Of a stretch of DNA of 64,000 nucleotides, positions 11,377 to 22,962 are shown in pieces. Each line of letters starts with the position of its first letter. Position 1 is the first letter of the stretch. The DNA is from Siphonodentalium dalli (lineage: Eukaryota > Mollusca > Scaphopoda > Gadilida > Siphonodentaliidae). The notes under the pieces are model-generated. The model saw nothing but the letters and a program-made list of their open reading frames with translations. It ran no database searches and was not told where the DNA came from. Position numbers and translations under genes: made by a program. The stretch covers positions 40,006,912-40,070,911 of the forward strand of contig CP136064.1 of the NCBI GenBank assembly GCA_032622095.1. The letters run 5' to 3'.

Positions 11377-11568
11377 TGTAAAATTAGCTGAGCTCACCTA
11401 ATAATTCACTGTCCCAACCACTAAGTCCAAACACTTGTCTATTAGCTCATCAACTACACTGAAGTTCCCTCCAATACTACCTGCTTACTGGTTGGTTGTT
11501 CTGCACTTCCTGTTTCTGGGTGAGTCCAATTTAGGGAATGGGAAGTGGAACAGTAAATACAGAAAGCA
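11377..11568 (-). repeat. 5' LTR of Copia element
   Basis: On the minus strand it begins TGCTTTCTGTATTTACTG and ends TTTTACA next to the PBS, giving the usual TG...CA termini. Counterpart of 6943-7137. Confidence 0.8.
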
Positions 11569-11783
11569 GGGCTTACTTGTGACCGTAGATGTATACCTTT
11601 GCTTTACCCTCACAAACTTTGCTAAAATAGCAGATTCAAGTTGAGTGGAATCGTCAGCCCATGTTTTTTCGGCTGTTTCTGTACGTTTGACCCAATAATG
11701 TTAAAAGCGATATACACTCGTACACAGAATAATACTAATAACTGATTCTTTTTAGAAGAGCTACTCTCCCATTCCTTTCTACA
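11569..11783. repeat. Flanking direct duplication, right copy (about 215 bp)
   Basis: Begins GGGCTTACTTGTGACCG directly after the 5' LTR and ends CTCTCCCATTCC plus TTTCTACA. It is in the same orientation and has the same extent as 6728-6942, with an 8-bp deletion near 11697 and scattered substitutions. Confidence 0.7.
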
Positions 11784-12290
11784 GAACTGATTCCTGGTCT
11801 ACTAATAATTTCGAGTTCCCCCGCTACATTTTGTTGGTAACTAAGACTAGAAAATATGATATAGACATTTGCAAATTCTAACTTCAGCGCAGCGTGGGGC
11901 AACATTTGTGGATTGACAATAATACTACAATTTTTGGCTTCTGTGCCAGATTTCACTTTCTTTTTAGTCGTCTTGACTTTGTGAACTTTGTGTGTGTGTG
12001 TATTGTTCCTTTTCTCTTTCCTCAAACCTAATTTTTTCAGATTAGAATCAGCTGTTTACTCAGCTTCTCCAACTTTTTCAAGTCATTCAATGCAATGCTT
12101 ATGTCGGGATCTTGTTCGGCTTGCTTTCTATCTATCATACCTTTTACGATTTTCTGTTCATTTTGAAGCTTTCTCTGAAGACGTTCCTTTTTAGCTCTCA
12201 ATTCTTGGCGGCGTTTTGTTTTTTCCACTTCCGCCAGCTGCTGTTGACCGAGTTTCGCAATATCCTCTAACAAGGCATTTTCGTCATCCT
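11784..12290 (-). pseudogene. Retroelement ORF1/gag-like coiled-coil remnant
   Basis: The minus strand encodes a charged helical stretch (AEVEKTKRRQELRAKKERL, then ALNDLKKLEKLSK, 12037-12273) with strong coiled-coil character, followed by broken frames toward 11784. Its strand and position upstream of the duplicated segment suggest the N-terminal part of the retroelement ORF1 that the Copia element interrupted. No family-specific domain is visible, so a host coding fragment is not excluded. Confidence 0.4.
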
Positions 12291-13012
12291 GACAATCTAA
12301 TTCATCGAATTCGTCGTCGGGTTCGACTTTGACAGAATCATGTCAACTTCTGCAATCTCATCACAATCATGTAAAAAAAGTTTTATAGTTTTTCACTTTC
12401 GTGTCCCTCAATCCTGGTTTGTTTCGAGACGCCGGCTTCGATGACATCACTGATCAGCTGTTTCGGGTACTGTGTGGTGATTGATAGTCAATACATGTGC
12501 GTCAGTATTCAAGCCTGGGTATCTCAATATAAAATCCGGCGATCGTTGATCTATGGCCGCTTCTTCAAATTCGAAGCTCAAAAATATCGTCTTTGCCTCG
12601 TGAAGATTCATTCAAAAGTGATTCATAAAGAAAGATCAAAATTCGCGCGGAGTTATGGAAAACGATATCAGCCAATGAAATTCAAGGAATTTCATTTCAC
12701 TCACGTGTGAACGTACAGTGGTGAACATGAAAAGCTGTATGCGGGTGTCATGCTTATAAAGTAATTTTATTCAAATTTAACCGATGCAGGGGGTGATGTT
12801 GCACGGTTGTTATAAACTCATTGGTCATACAACTACTTTCAGTTTTAAATTCGTGCAGCCATGATGGGTGCGTAAAAAATATTACTTGAAGAATATAGTA
12901 TTTTTGAGGTTCAAGTAATGTCAATTTAAATCGAATTCCGTCCACTCTTGACTTGTTCGTATAGCATAGTCCTTATCTCACACATGATGCACTATTATAA
13001 CATCAATTTCAG
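12291..13012. other. Intronic sequence, nothing recognised
   Basis: AT-rich sequence up to the next PEBP exon. It ends in an acceptor (ATCAATTTCAG at 13002-13012). Short open frames show no family features. Confidence 0.6.
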
Positions 13013-13058
13013 GGATACAACATATTGTGGGGTGACCTAACTGGAAACATTTTAGCAG
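13013..13058 (+). CDS. PEBP-family protein, short internal exon
   Basis: A 46-nt exon between acceptor ATTTCAG and donor GTAAGG (13059). It reads GYNILWGDLTGNILA plus one base. Joined in phase to 14801 it creates Asp-Tyr (LADYKSPGPPSGTHRY). That is the PEBP alignment in which a DY dipeptide immediately precedes the GPP-x-GT-HRY loop, so the splice is strongly supported by reading-frame continuity at both ends. Confidence 0.8.
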
Positions 13059-14800
13059 GTAAGGTATTCATTTTTATCCATATAGCTATACCTCTTCTGT
13101 GCGGAAAGTAATTTGGAAGAAGGGATCAGAATAAGATTGGTCGATAAATACACAGAATGTATCTCTCATTATATACTTCCGCGACCAACACCAACCCATT
13201 ATCGCACGTGTCGTTCAATATTTATTACACATCACCCGTCCAAGAATCCGTGAATTAGAAAAACAGACTTAAATGTTGCCTTGTTTTCTATAATGTGTGT
13301 TGCTGCTTTTATTTTAAAGTTTTGGTTTCATTGTTGAGGCGAATGCCATTTACGCCCTGTGACGTCAGCGGGATCCATATGGAACACAGCGAGAACATTG
13401 TACTTCTAGGAACATGCGTACGCGTAATAAATACACGAAATACCGATATGCAGACTGTTTATACTCTCAAATAAACTTTCCAAAGTCATTGTGATTTATT
13501 AGCATATGAGACAAACAATATATTTGACCACATCCGGAATACACTAATATGGCAGAGTTCAGTCCCCTCGCTGTGATGATCTGATTACTGCCATCACACA
13601 TACAGAATGTGAGGATATGTTATATGGTAAAAATAAAGAGCATTGGTCTCACTTCTGTTAATCAAACAGCTGGAAAATTGAGTATATATCATGTACTACG
13701 AAACATGTAGATCAATTGTTCTGTATTTATAGATCTATCTTATCACTCCTTCAAACTCACGTGACATAATTAGAATAATGATATGGATTCCTGGCATCGC
13801 TGATATTTTACTGCAGCGATCAAACGCCAAATATGGTCGAGTACCACCTACTCACGGTGTAACAATTTTAAACCAGATTGTTTTAGCAGAAGAAATATAA
13901 CATGGTTCAATTAAATGACAGAACAATAATGGAATTACTGGAAGGTATTTGTAATAAAATAAATGATGATTGATAACCACTATTGAATTTTTACATAAAT
14001 TCACGGTTTTCTGTACCAATCCCTGTGGCTAAGTCCTTACTTATTTATCAACGGGTTTTTGGTGTTAGCTACTACGTACCATAACTCTACGTGAGAGAAA
14101 AAGAGTAATTATTCATTTGGATTTCACTGTCATTGGGAGCTGAACATGTCTATTTTTGGCTGAAAAATCACCCTTTTCATGGAAAATATATATTTTGTTC
14201 AAACGCTATAATATAAATGAATATCGCAATATGCTGGCTGGAACCGGATCTGTCAATCTGCATAACCACATAATTATTCATTCTTGACATTAGTCTCTTG
14301 ACACATGTATGACAGATACTATGCTATTTCCGTGTTTGTTTTTAATTCCATTGAATTCAATTACCACTAATTCACCCAGTACTAATTTTATTAGTATTTT
14401 CGTTATTATAGTAGTATTATAACGATACCTGTCACGTGCAATTATCGTGTATTTTCTGTCTCATTATAGTACAAGCTCATATGTAGAATTAACCCTTTCT
14501 TTACTAAATACTCATTGACGAGTAGTTCCCATAGAAAATGTTCAGATAATAAGCTCAACGAACGCTTGTAGAACATATTATCATGAACATGTCCCAGCAA
14601 TGAATATGAATTCTTTTGCACTTGTGGTATCCTTGTATACGTCTGTCGTCAGCTCATTTTCCCTTAACACCCCTCCAAATGAATACTGGACCATTCCAGT
14701 ATATACGTGTATAGCTGGGTAGGTGAATCCATTTAGTTTATAGAAAGGGTTGATAACAAAACAAATATTGCCAATATTTATGTTGAGAATCTTCTTTCAG
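13059..14800. other. PEBP intron
   Basis: A 1.7-kb GT/AG intron. No gene or well-defined element inside. About 13540-13620 (near TTCAGTCCCCTCGCTG) resembles 24240-24300, a minor dispersed repeat. Confidence 0.6.
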
Positions 14801-15006
14801 ATTACAAATCACCTGGTCCACCATCAGGAACACACAGATATCAGTTCTTCTTATACGAACAGAAGTGCAGTTACCTCAAGTTCCCACGTGATTTCGACTT
14901 GCAGAAGCGGTCAAACTTCCCGCTTCATCACTTTACGGAAATGAATGAATTTTGTGATCCCGTAGCAACGTTTCAGTATTTATCTCCGCCTTTGAAACAT
15001 TGGTGA
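14801..15006 (+). CDS. PEBP-family protein, terminal exon
   Basis: Follows acceptor TCTTCTTTCAG. It reads YKSPGPPSGTHRYQFFLYEQ, then a basic stretch, RSNFPLHHFTEMNEFCDPVA and TFQYLSPPLKHW, then TGA. GPPxGTxHRY is the second PEBP signature, lining the anion pocket with DPDAP; F..F.....DPVA is the C-terminal strand that usually reads L..PVAGNFF. Ending at KHW gives a C-terminus of normal family length. A GTGAGT at 15003 overlaps the stop, so an alternative spliced C-terminus is possible. A charged tail as in some PEBP4 proteins is not seen. Confidence 0.85.
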
Positions 15007-15229
15007 GTTTTCGTCATATTTAAATATGTCAGCGATATTTTAGCCACGACACCCTTCGTGCCATCTTATAGAAGTTAATAAATCTAATACAGGGCGTACT
15101 TAGAAGTCTAGAACTATTTCATTACCCGTTTTTATTTAAGAGTATGAATTAGGAGAGAAGAGACCGTAACTTGAGTAACTACATAATTTGCATTGAAGTA
15201 TAATCTGACAATTAGAGCGTATAGTTTAA

Positions 15230-15747
15230 AGGCACGGGCGGCGGTCGTTGCAGAAATATTCATATCTGTTCAAATCGCCATCAACAGAAGGTATATTAAA
15301 ATATATATAGTTTTGTTCATATGCCAAACATAATCAGCGCGTAAATAGTATATTGTCGTCAAGACGTACGATGGTGTACGTGAACAAGAACCTGCTCGTG
15401 TTACCGAAGTTCTGCTTCTGTTTACATAACACAGCGCAATTCTATTGGTTAATCACACACAAATGATATAAACGCTCTTTATTATTTCCATATCAGGAAA
15501 ACAGTAACAAAAACGCTCTTTATGTTGACCATATCCGGATCTAAACAAAAGACAGGTTCTGTAACATTTTTTGATTTTGTTTACATAACAAAGAAAAACA
15601 TTTGGCAATAACATACTGTTTATGCCATATTTCTGATTGGTATAAGAACAAGGTCTGTCAATATTTTACTATTCTTTCTGTTTATGACGGTTTTTGACGG
15701 AGCTGAATATTTTAACAGCATACCCACCGCCAACGCCGCCCTTATCT
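15230..15747. mobile_element. TTAA-flanked MITE, about 518 bp
   Basis: Bounded by TTAA at 15226-15229 and 15748-15751. Terminal inverted repeats: AGGCACGGGCGGCGGTCG on the left, the complement of CAACGCCGCCCTTATCT on the right. No transposase. A related copy at 56881-57373 is present in only one of two duplicated segments, which confirms the boundaries. Confidence 0.8.
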
Positions 15748-15751
15748 TTAA

Positions 15752-16259
15752 ACATGTTTATTCGCCTCAATATAATATAGAAATATCGGGCAATGGGTTT
15801 GAGGGATGAGTACAGAAGTCACTTTCTCGCACTACTTCTCATATTAGACAACACACACAAACTAATTACATTCAGAATGACAAAAATATTTGGGCGGATC
15901 AAGCGAAATAATAAAATTATTTTATTTGTGCCGTTTATTCTTCGATACAGCCTACACAACAGTCAGGATAAATTCAGATAATAATAGATTTGGTAAAAAT
16001 TGGATTATGGTCATTTTAGTGGGATATGAACTATTCATATGCAGTTGTAAAATTCACCCCGCCCATATGTATACAAAACCAGGGCTGGGAAACCTACGCC
16101 ATCATTTGCTCGTAAATGGCTAGAAGATATCACACCTGGCAATTTCAACATTCGTTTTATTTCTTCTATATTTTACAAAGAATTCAGCAAGCTATTAGAC
16201 TAATCAGATATCACAACAACTCACATCGGATACTGCCAAAACCGGGTATCGAACATATT
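15752..16259. other. No recognised gene
   Basis: Several short overlapping open frames (60-77 codons) but no signal, motif or family similarity. Treated as non-coding. Confidence 0.5.
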
Positions 16260-16264
16260 TGTTT

Positions 16265-16830
16265 TAAAACTTTTATGACGGGAGCTGCACTGGCGCAATA
16301 TTAAAAACCCTGTTACAATTATGTGCATTCTATTATATATGTGAGTCGACCATAGATCGCCTCGCATATATAAGAGAATGCAATGACATTCTTTAACAAT
16401 TATTATCATTTTTTCTTACATTTTTTTTATCATTTCTTATATATTTTTTCTTACATTCTATAGCAATTTTTATCATTCTGATATTCTTTAACAATTTATA
16501 ATGTTTTCTTACATTCTTTAAAATATTGTAATTTTTTATCATTTTTTTCTTACATTCTTTATCAATTTTTATCATTTTTTCTTACAATCTTTAAAAAATA
16601 TTTTTTTTTTTAACTATATTTCTTATATTCCTTAACAAATTTTATCATTTGTTTTTCATTTTTCTTACATTTTTTAACAATTATAAAAAATATATAAAAT
16701 TTGTTACGCTAATGCATTCTCTTATATAGGCGAGGCGACCTATGGTCGACTCGCAAATATAAGAAAATTCATTGGCACAGGGTTTTCGCAAAAATTCAGG
16801 AAGCTCCCGTCATGAAAGTGTTAAGGAGGT
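16265..16830. mobile_element. Nested-palindrome MITE, second copy
   Basis: Outer inverted repeats: left TTTTATGACGGGAGCT (about 16270), right AGCTCCCGTCATGAAA (about 16800). Inside, AACCCTG ... CAGGGTT bounds two self-palindromic arms (about 16321-16385 and 16710-16778) of the family seen at 1863-2083. The centre (16390-16690) is an AT-rich tract of repeated TTTTTATCATTTTTTCTTAC-like words. The outer ends differ from those at 1843-2224, so the palindromic core appears to sit inside two different carriers. Confidence 0.7.
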
Positions 16831-17535
16831 TTTGACGTTAAAATTTCACAACGTCGAAAAACGGTGACCGAAGTATATCCTCTCCACAGTAATGTTTATA
16901 TGGGAACGGGATTCATATTGAGATAGCAAAATTTATACATAATAGCTCATTCGTTATCTTTATGTTATTTCGTTATTTATATAGGTGAAGAATACGATGG
17001 ATATTAACTTCGATGTTATTTTCGATATATACATGTAGCTAAATGCATCTTTACTTTTCCAGATTTCAACAAGCAGGCAAAGCAACTTAATGCCAGACAA
17101 AGATGATAGAAGTGCGACCTCACATAGCGCAGTATTAACCACATCATTTATATATGCAATCATTCTTTGTAAAATATCAGAACGAAGTACGCATTTTATG
17201 TCTTCGAAACTATCTGATAAAAATGGGGGAAGTGTTGCGGGTCGCAACTTGCGGTCGAACGCAGAGCTGGGATGTCATCCGGCACATTGCCTCCACCCAG
17301 GTCAACACAGTTTATGGTATCTTTAGAATCGATAATTCGACAAATGGATCACATTTAAAAACTGATCTAATGGCGAAAATTTATACCCAATTTCATTGAC
17401 ATCAATATTAATATTCGCCAATTTGGGAATGAAGAACTTCATGGGCCCACCAATAGACATAAAAAATAAATTGTGGGTGGCTATCTCTGTTTAATAAAAT
17501 AACAAAAATGCTCGAATAATGAAAAATAAATAGAG
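16831..17535. other. No recognised gene
   Basis: A minus-strand frame at 16960-17247 (95 codons) has no recognisable motif. The sequence otherwise appears non-coding. Confidence 0.5.
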
Positions 17536-18468
17536 GATATCCACACTTTTTCAGTGGATATGGGTTATATCTCATGAGTGATGACAAAACATTGAATTTC
17601 CACGAGTGGCTTTATCCACGAGTGGAAATTCAAATGTTTTGTCATCACGAATGAGATTTAACCCATATCCACTGAAAAAGTGTGGATATTCTGTTTATTA
17701 TATACTTTAGTTACTTGCCTATGGCCCACAATTAATGTCAATACATCAGAAATTTCAAGCTGATATCACTCACTAGTGGGATATCACTTATATCTCACTG
17801 CTAAAACCTTATAATTCATGGGCAAGTATATAATAAAGATGTCTATCGTAATTGCCAATGGTATCTGATTTCCAAGTCGAAAAGTATCGAAAATGTTATT
17901 GTTCTTTTTTCTATTGATTTATGATTGTTAAATAGGTGAACATATCTAAAAATTTGGAAGACATATTTTGAGAAAAACAATTTCGAAATGACAGAAATTG
18001 TAGCAATACTTCAAAGGCTTTAAAGATTCACTGCCCGGTTTGACACCAAATTAGTCAAATTTCCCAAGTTAATTCTCAACTTACTCATCATTGTTCATAT
18101 AGCATAGACATCGCGAAAGTACGCAAAAACATCAAGAAGTAATACGTAGAAAACGATCACAAATTCCACAATGGACAACGCTCTTTATTATAATACTTGT
18201 CCATGAATTATAAGGTTTTAGCAGTGAGATATAAGTGATATCCCACTAGTGAGTGATATCAGCTTGAAATTTCTGATGTATTGACATTCATTGGGTAAAG
18301 TATATAATAAACAGAATATCCACACTTTTTCAGTGGATATGGGTTAAATCACATTCGTGATGACAAAACATTTGAATTTCCACTCGTGTCTAAAGCCACT
18401 CGTGGAAATTCAATGTTTTGTAATCACTCATGAGATATAACCCATATCCACTGAAAAAGTGTGGATAC
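17536..18468. mobile_element. Foldback element with compound inverted-repeat arms
   Basis: Left arm 17536-17840 and right arm 18193-18468 are inverted copies. Each arm contains two blocks. The outer block is itself a long hairpin (TATCCACACTTTTTCAGTGG at its ends; ATGACAAAACATTGAATTTC near its centre). The inner block (about 17733-17840 / 18193-18305) is bounded by TTCAAGCTGATATCACTCAC. The 350-bp middle has no coding capacity. A related single hairpin lies at 30110-30255 beside a receptor gene. Confidence 0.8.
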
Positions 18469-18599
18469 AGACCGCTTTTGTGCGAAGGAAGCAAGGAGAG
18501 ATTGTTTATTCCACTACGTTCGGGAGACGTAGTATATTTATTGGGCTCGAATCTAATTATTGTGGTTTTATTGTGTCAAATTGGACAGGACCTCTTTAA

Positions 18600-18848
18600 A
18601 TGGGTACTGTACACTAAATCCGGTCATTTGTGGGACCATCTCCTTTTATACTCAACAGAATACATGCAACAAATGAATGAATTTGAGCCACGAGTTAGTG
18701 CAAAATACACGTGTGTGCTCTATGAACGATGGAAACAACATGGTAATTATAATGAAATTGAATTTATGACTCCAGTTGATGCATATATTCTATTGAGTAT
18801 AAAAGGAGATGGTCCCATGAATGGTCAGATTTAGTGTACAGTGCCCCT
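18600..18848. mobile_element. TTAA-flanked MITE, 249 bp
   Basis: TTAA at 18596-18599 and 18849-18852. About 60-bp terminal inverted repeats share ACTGTACACTAAATC and GGGACCATCTCCTTTTATAC. It accounts for most of a 134-codon open frame across 18430-18834, which is therefore not called as a gene. Confidence 0.8.
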
Positions 18849-18900
18849 TTAAGTTATACTCTCGAAATACATTGTTAAGATTGTTGGATGTTCCTCGACC

Positions 18901-20055
18901 TCACAGTTGGTATCCGACAATCGCCATACAACACATTGTCAGTGTGGCCATAATAAAGAGAAGGCTCCAAAAGAACAGTGCATCCGCATATGACGTCACT
19001 TGTTGCCATGTCATTTCACCCGTTGCCTCACTCCTGTCAATTTTATAGTTGTGCTTCTTTCTTCGAAGGCAGAAACACATCCAGCGTGGGACCTTGCAAT
19101 TTGTATGATATAGCTTTAATGTCAAGGCCGTGAGTATTACAATTAACGCACTGAGACTAATCATGATTGCCACATACACTGTTAATATCGAAATAGATTC
19201 GCCGTTCTTGGGCATAGAGCTCGAGATCACAGTCATAAAAACAGCGAATGACAGTAGGACAGTGATTGAGTAAGAGAGTCTTTCTCCCGATTCGACCGGA
19301 ACCTTGAATACGATAACATTCAGAACGGAGAGCAAAATCACGGGAAGAATAGTATCCAAAACATACATTTCTGGAGTTCGTTTTAAGAAGATTTTGAATG
19401 CAACTTCAGTATAGTTGTTATGTCTTGAGATACTACAGTCAGTATCGGTCAGTTTCCAAACTCCATTTTGAATTAGTTTATCGGTATCGAGGCACTTCGG
19501 GCTGAAGTTCCAATCAACTGCGGGAAAACCGTATGTCCAAGAACCTACGTGGATCTCACATCGTTGTGTGTCAAATGGGAAATACTTCATGTCAACAGCG
19601 CATACCGTTTTGTAAACCCCTCCTGCGTACCAGCGTACAGTTCCGTCACTGAACACTTCCAGTCGAACAAATTCTGGTGAAATATCCTGCAGTCCGCTGT
19701 GGAAATTTATAATTGCGACATCTGGAAGCCAAACGTCCTTCTGTGTAAGGACTAGTTCATCTTCACCTCCAAATTCACGTTCGTTCCATGTTAACAAATC
19801 ATCGGTCCAGGTTATTGTGAAATATCCACTGGTTGAAATGAACTGTTGGAGTTCGTTAAACTCAATAATACCTTTGATGTTGAAGTCAACATTTATCGTG
19901 ATAGTTGTATTCTTTCCTGCTGGTCGTAGCTTAGGATTGTAATTTTTCATTAAGTGGTCAAGAAGCTTTGCATTCTCCATCGGCTCAGCTATTGCTTTCA
20001 CATTAACAATGCTCGTCAAAACTAAGACGCAACCGACAAGACAACGGCAATCCAT
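18901..20055 (-). CDS. Nicotinic-type Cys-loop receptor subunit, divergent (array gene 1)
   Basis: Intronless, 384 codons from the chosen Met at 20055. An in-frame Met 8 codons upstream (20079) is possible, but the downstream one aligns with the paralogues' starts and begins a clean signal peptide. From the upstream Met: Cys-loop C160-C174 (13 residues between), loop B Trp in GSWTYG, loop D Trp in ITWTDDLLTW, GER before M2, four membrane segments, and an M3-M4 loop of only about 45 residues. GER points to a cation channel. Loop C has a single Cys (TDTDCS), no vicinal pair, and an Asn-Tyr-Thr sequon. An extra Cys at 196 might pair with C215. A LINE sits 96 bp upstream, inside a duplicated copy of this gene's 5' end. 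It is the most diverged gene of the array. Confidence 0.93.
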   Translation of the reverse strand: MDCRCLVGCVLVLTSIVNVKAIAEPMENAKLLDHLMKNYNPKLRPAGKNTTITINVDFNIKGIIEFNELQQFISTSGYFTITWTDDLLTWNEREFGGEDELVLTQKDVWLPDVAIINFHSGLQDISPEFVRLEVFSDGTVRWYAGGVYKTVCAVDMKYFPFDTQRCEIHVGSWTYGFPAVDWNFSPKCLDTDKLIQNGVWKLTDTDCSISRHNNYTEVAFKIFLKRTPEMYVLDTILPVILLSVLNVIVFKVPVESGERLSYSITVLLSFAVFMTVISSSMPKNGESISILTVYVAIMISLSALIVILTALTLKLYHTNCKVPRWMCFCLRRKKHNYKIDRSEATGEMTWQQVTSYADALFFWSLLFIMATLTMCCMAIVGYQL

Positions 20056-20150
20056 TGTATAGATGAGCCGATTTTCCAAAGCACTAGTACGGTGTATATA
20101 CTAAACTTAAACTGAGTCTACATAGTATCAAATCCCGTATATCAACATCA
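19793..20150. repeat. 358-bp duplication flanking the LINE, left copy
   Basis: Identical by eye to 23308-23665. It spans the first ~88 codons of array gene 1 and about 95 bp upstream of its chosen ATG, including a TATATAC word at 20094-20100 (minus strand GTATATA), and ends ...TATCAACATCA exactly at the LINE's 5' end. Confidence 0.9.
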
Positions 20151-22962
20151 CTGGGACAACTTAGATACTTTGATAAATGACGTGCTTGATGCAAACCATA
20201 AACTAATAATCACTGGCGATTTCAACTCAAATCTCCTTAACCCATTGTCAAAACTAAAGAGCATAATCGATTACTACGGACTGCGTGATGTGATTGAAAA
20301 ACCTACGCGAATAGCGGGAACATCCCAAACTCTTCTTGACCCACTGATAGTTAGTGATTCTTTGAGGGTACTGGATGCCGATACATTAAATCTTGGAGTT
20401 TCAGACCATCTTGCAGTTTATGCCACTATATCATCAGATTATTCCCCAGCAACCTCATTCCATCGTACTATTTGGAATTATAAACGGGCTGACTTCGAAA
20501 AGGCCAATAATATATTAAATAGCATAGACTGGGAACATATCCTCCAGCCAACTGAAGCGACAAACATCGACCAAGCAGTTAGATCATTCAATGACAAATT
20601 TCTAGAAGTAATGAACGATTCAATTCCGAAATCTACTGTTGTAATCAGACCTAAAGACAAATTATGGTTCACTTCAGAAATACGTAGAGAAATACGGAAA
20701 CGTGATAGGCTGAGATCCAAGGCCATAAAAAATAATACCCTATACCACTGGGAAAGATATAAAAAGACACGAAATCGCGTAAATAATATGAAAAAATATG
20801 CTAAAGCAAATTTTGACGAAAAAATCGAAGAGAAAGTTAGAGAATCGCCAACTCCTAGAGACTTTTGGCATCTTATGAATTATTTATTTAATAAGAAAAA
20901 AACAGCGACTATCCCGCCAATATATAATCAACCTGTAAGAAATAGTACCCATGCCGATACTTATGCATTTGATGATTTCGAGAAAGCGAACATTCTAAAC
21001 GAGAGTTTCATATCAAACGCAACATTAGCGAGAGAAGACAGCAACCCCCCGTTATTTAAACTTCGCTGCTCAAACACGATAACAGAAATTGAAGTATCAA
21101 GAGAAAACATCATAAGAAGTATCAAAACCCTCAAATTGAATAAAGCCCATGGCCATGATGGAATAAGTGCGCGAATGCTAATAAACACTGCCGAAACCAT
21201 TGCATCGCCTTTACGGATCTTATTTAAGCTTTCACTAAAACAATCTAAATTCCCAACTGATTGGAAAATTGCTAACGTAACACCAATCTTTAAAAAAGAC
21301 GACCCCTCTGATAGTAAAAATTATAGACCTATATCCCTACTACCTTGCCTGGCCAAAATATTTGAAAATTTAGTTTTAAACGATCTAAATACTTTCTTTT
21401 TTGATAACAAACTCTTATACCACCACCAATCTGGTTTTCTACCAGGACGCAGTACCTCATACCAACTCATCGATTTATACCACAACCTGTGCCAGACTCT
21501 CGACAAAGGCTTATATACTTGTTCTGTATTTTGTGATATCTCAAAGGCATTTGAGAGAGTCTGGCACCGGGGGCTGGTGTATAAGTTGAGTCACTATGGA
21601 ATTAGGGGACGACTTCTGGCCTGGCTGGAGGATTATTTACATAACAGAAAGCAAAGAGTCCTTGTAAATGATACATATTCTGACTTGAAACGTATCCCAG
21701 CTGGGGTGCCCCAAGGATCTATATTGGGCCCCTTCCTGTTTCTGGTCTATATAAACGACCTACCTGACGTCACCCAGTCCGATACGCGAATGTTCGCAGA
21801 CGATACATGCTTGTCTGCTTCTCATTACGATATGGATATCCTAACAAGTGATCTAAATAACGACTTGAATAACATTGACGAATGGGCTCAAAAATGGCTA
21901 GTGTCCTTCAATCCTCAAAAAACTGTAGCGCTATCTTACTCCCTAGTATCCGGAAATCCCCATCTCAACTTGAAATTCCAGGGAAACGATGTTTCCTTTG
22001 TAGATTCGCACACGCATCTTGGTCTGGAACTCCAAAATAATCTCAAATGGAACAAATATCTGGATAACGTAGCGAAAAAGGTTTCTGCAAGATTATCCCA
22101 ACTCAGAAAACTAAAATATAAGCTTGACCGAAAGACACTTGAATGTATTTATCTAACTTATATACTCCCCTTAATGGACTACGTCGATATTGTCTGGGAC
22201 TGTGCGCCACAGCAACAGACTGAAAGACTCGATCGCCTTCATAAAGATGCAGCAAGAATTGTCAGTGGTTTAACGCGTTCTGCCCCCATTAAAGATTTAA
22301 TGCTTGAAGTTGGCTGGCCCACACTGCAAATAAGACGCGAATTTCACAAATTACAAACGCTTTACAAAATAATAAATGCTGACGCACCTAGTTATCTAAC
22401 CATACTCCTACCACCGCGAGCCGGCGAGGTATCGGGTTATTCCTTCAGAAGACCTGGCGACTTCTACGCATATTATTGTGAAACAGAACATTTCAGAAAA
22501 TCGTTCATGCCAAAAATGTGCCTAACTTGGAACAAACTCCCCGACATTGTAACCAAAGCTGAAAGCCTACATGAATTCAAGATATTCCTCAAAATTATAT
22601 ACGACATACCCAAACCCCCAAATTACTATTATACCGGTTCCCGAAAAAACAATATAATACATACCAAATTGAGAAACAAATGCAGCGACCTAAATCATGA
22701 CAAATTTGAAAACTACATAGCTCTTAGCCCATTCTGTGATTGTGGAAACGAAATCGAAGACGCCCACCATTACTTTTTCTTATGCCCCTTATACCAGACA
22801 CAACGCGTACTGTTCTTTAATAGGCTTAGAACAAAGGGTATCACTGTATATAATACCACCGGCTTCCTTAAAGGTCTAACAAATATTAGTAATAACAAAA
22901 ACAAATTAATATTTGCAGAAGTTCAAAAATATATAGTCGCTACAAACCGCTTTACAAATTAA
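20151..22962 (+). CDS. LINE ORF2: endonuclease C-terminus and reverse transcriptase
   Basis: An open frame of about 937 codons, lacking its native start because the element is truncated. Domains in order: C-terminal part of the APE-type endonuclease (LIITGDFNSNLL near the start, then SDHLAVYATI); a linker; reverse transcriptase with FKKDDPSDSKNYRPISLL, SGFLPGRST, FCDISKAFERVWH, PAGVPQGSILGP and the catalytic MFADDT; thumb region; a C-terminal Cys/His cluster CDCGNEIEDAHHYFFLCPLY. No stop or frameshift interrupts it, consistent with a recent insertion. Missing the N-terminal endonuclease residues, it should be unable to move on its own. The clade call (Jockey/CR1-like) is from motif style only. 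Confidence 0.92.

Larger units (their letters stand above)
6943..11568 (-). mobile_element. Copia-superfamily LTR retrotransposon (slightly degraded)
   Basis: A minus-strand element with LTRs of about 195 bp at 6943-7137 and 11377-11568. The PBS (complement of 11366-11376, TGGTAGCAGAG) touches the 5' LTR and matches the 3' end of animal initiator tRNA-Met. A purine-rich tract (complement of about 7144-7165) precedes the 3' LTR. The order from high to low coordinates is gag, GAG-pre-integrase/integrase, RT, RNase H; integrase before RT defines Copia. A handful of stops and frameshifts break the polyprotein. It sits in the intron of the PEBP gene, antisense to it, inside an older retroelement. 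Confidence 0.88.

Noticed and set aside
18430-18834. 134-codon plus-strand open frame
   Set aside because: It starts inside the foldback element and ends inside a TTAA-flanked MITE, so it is a chance frame over two transposons.
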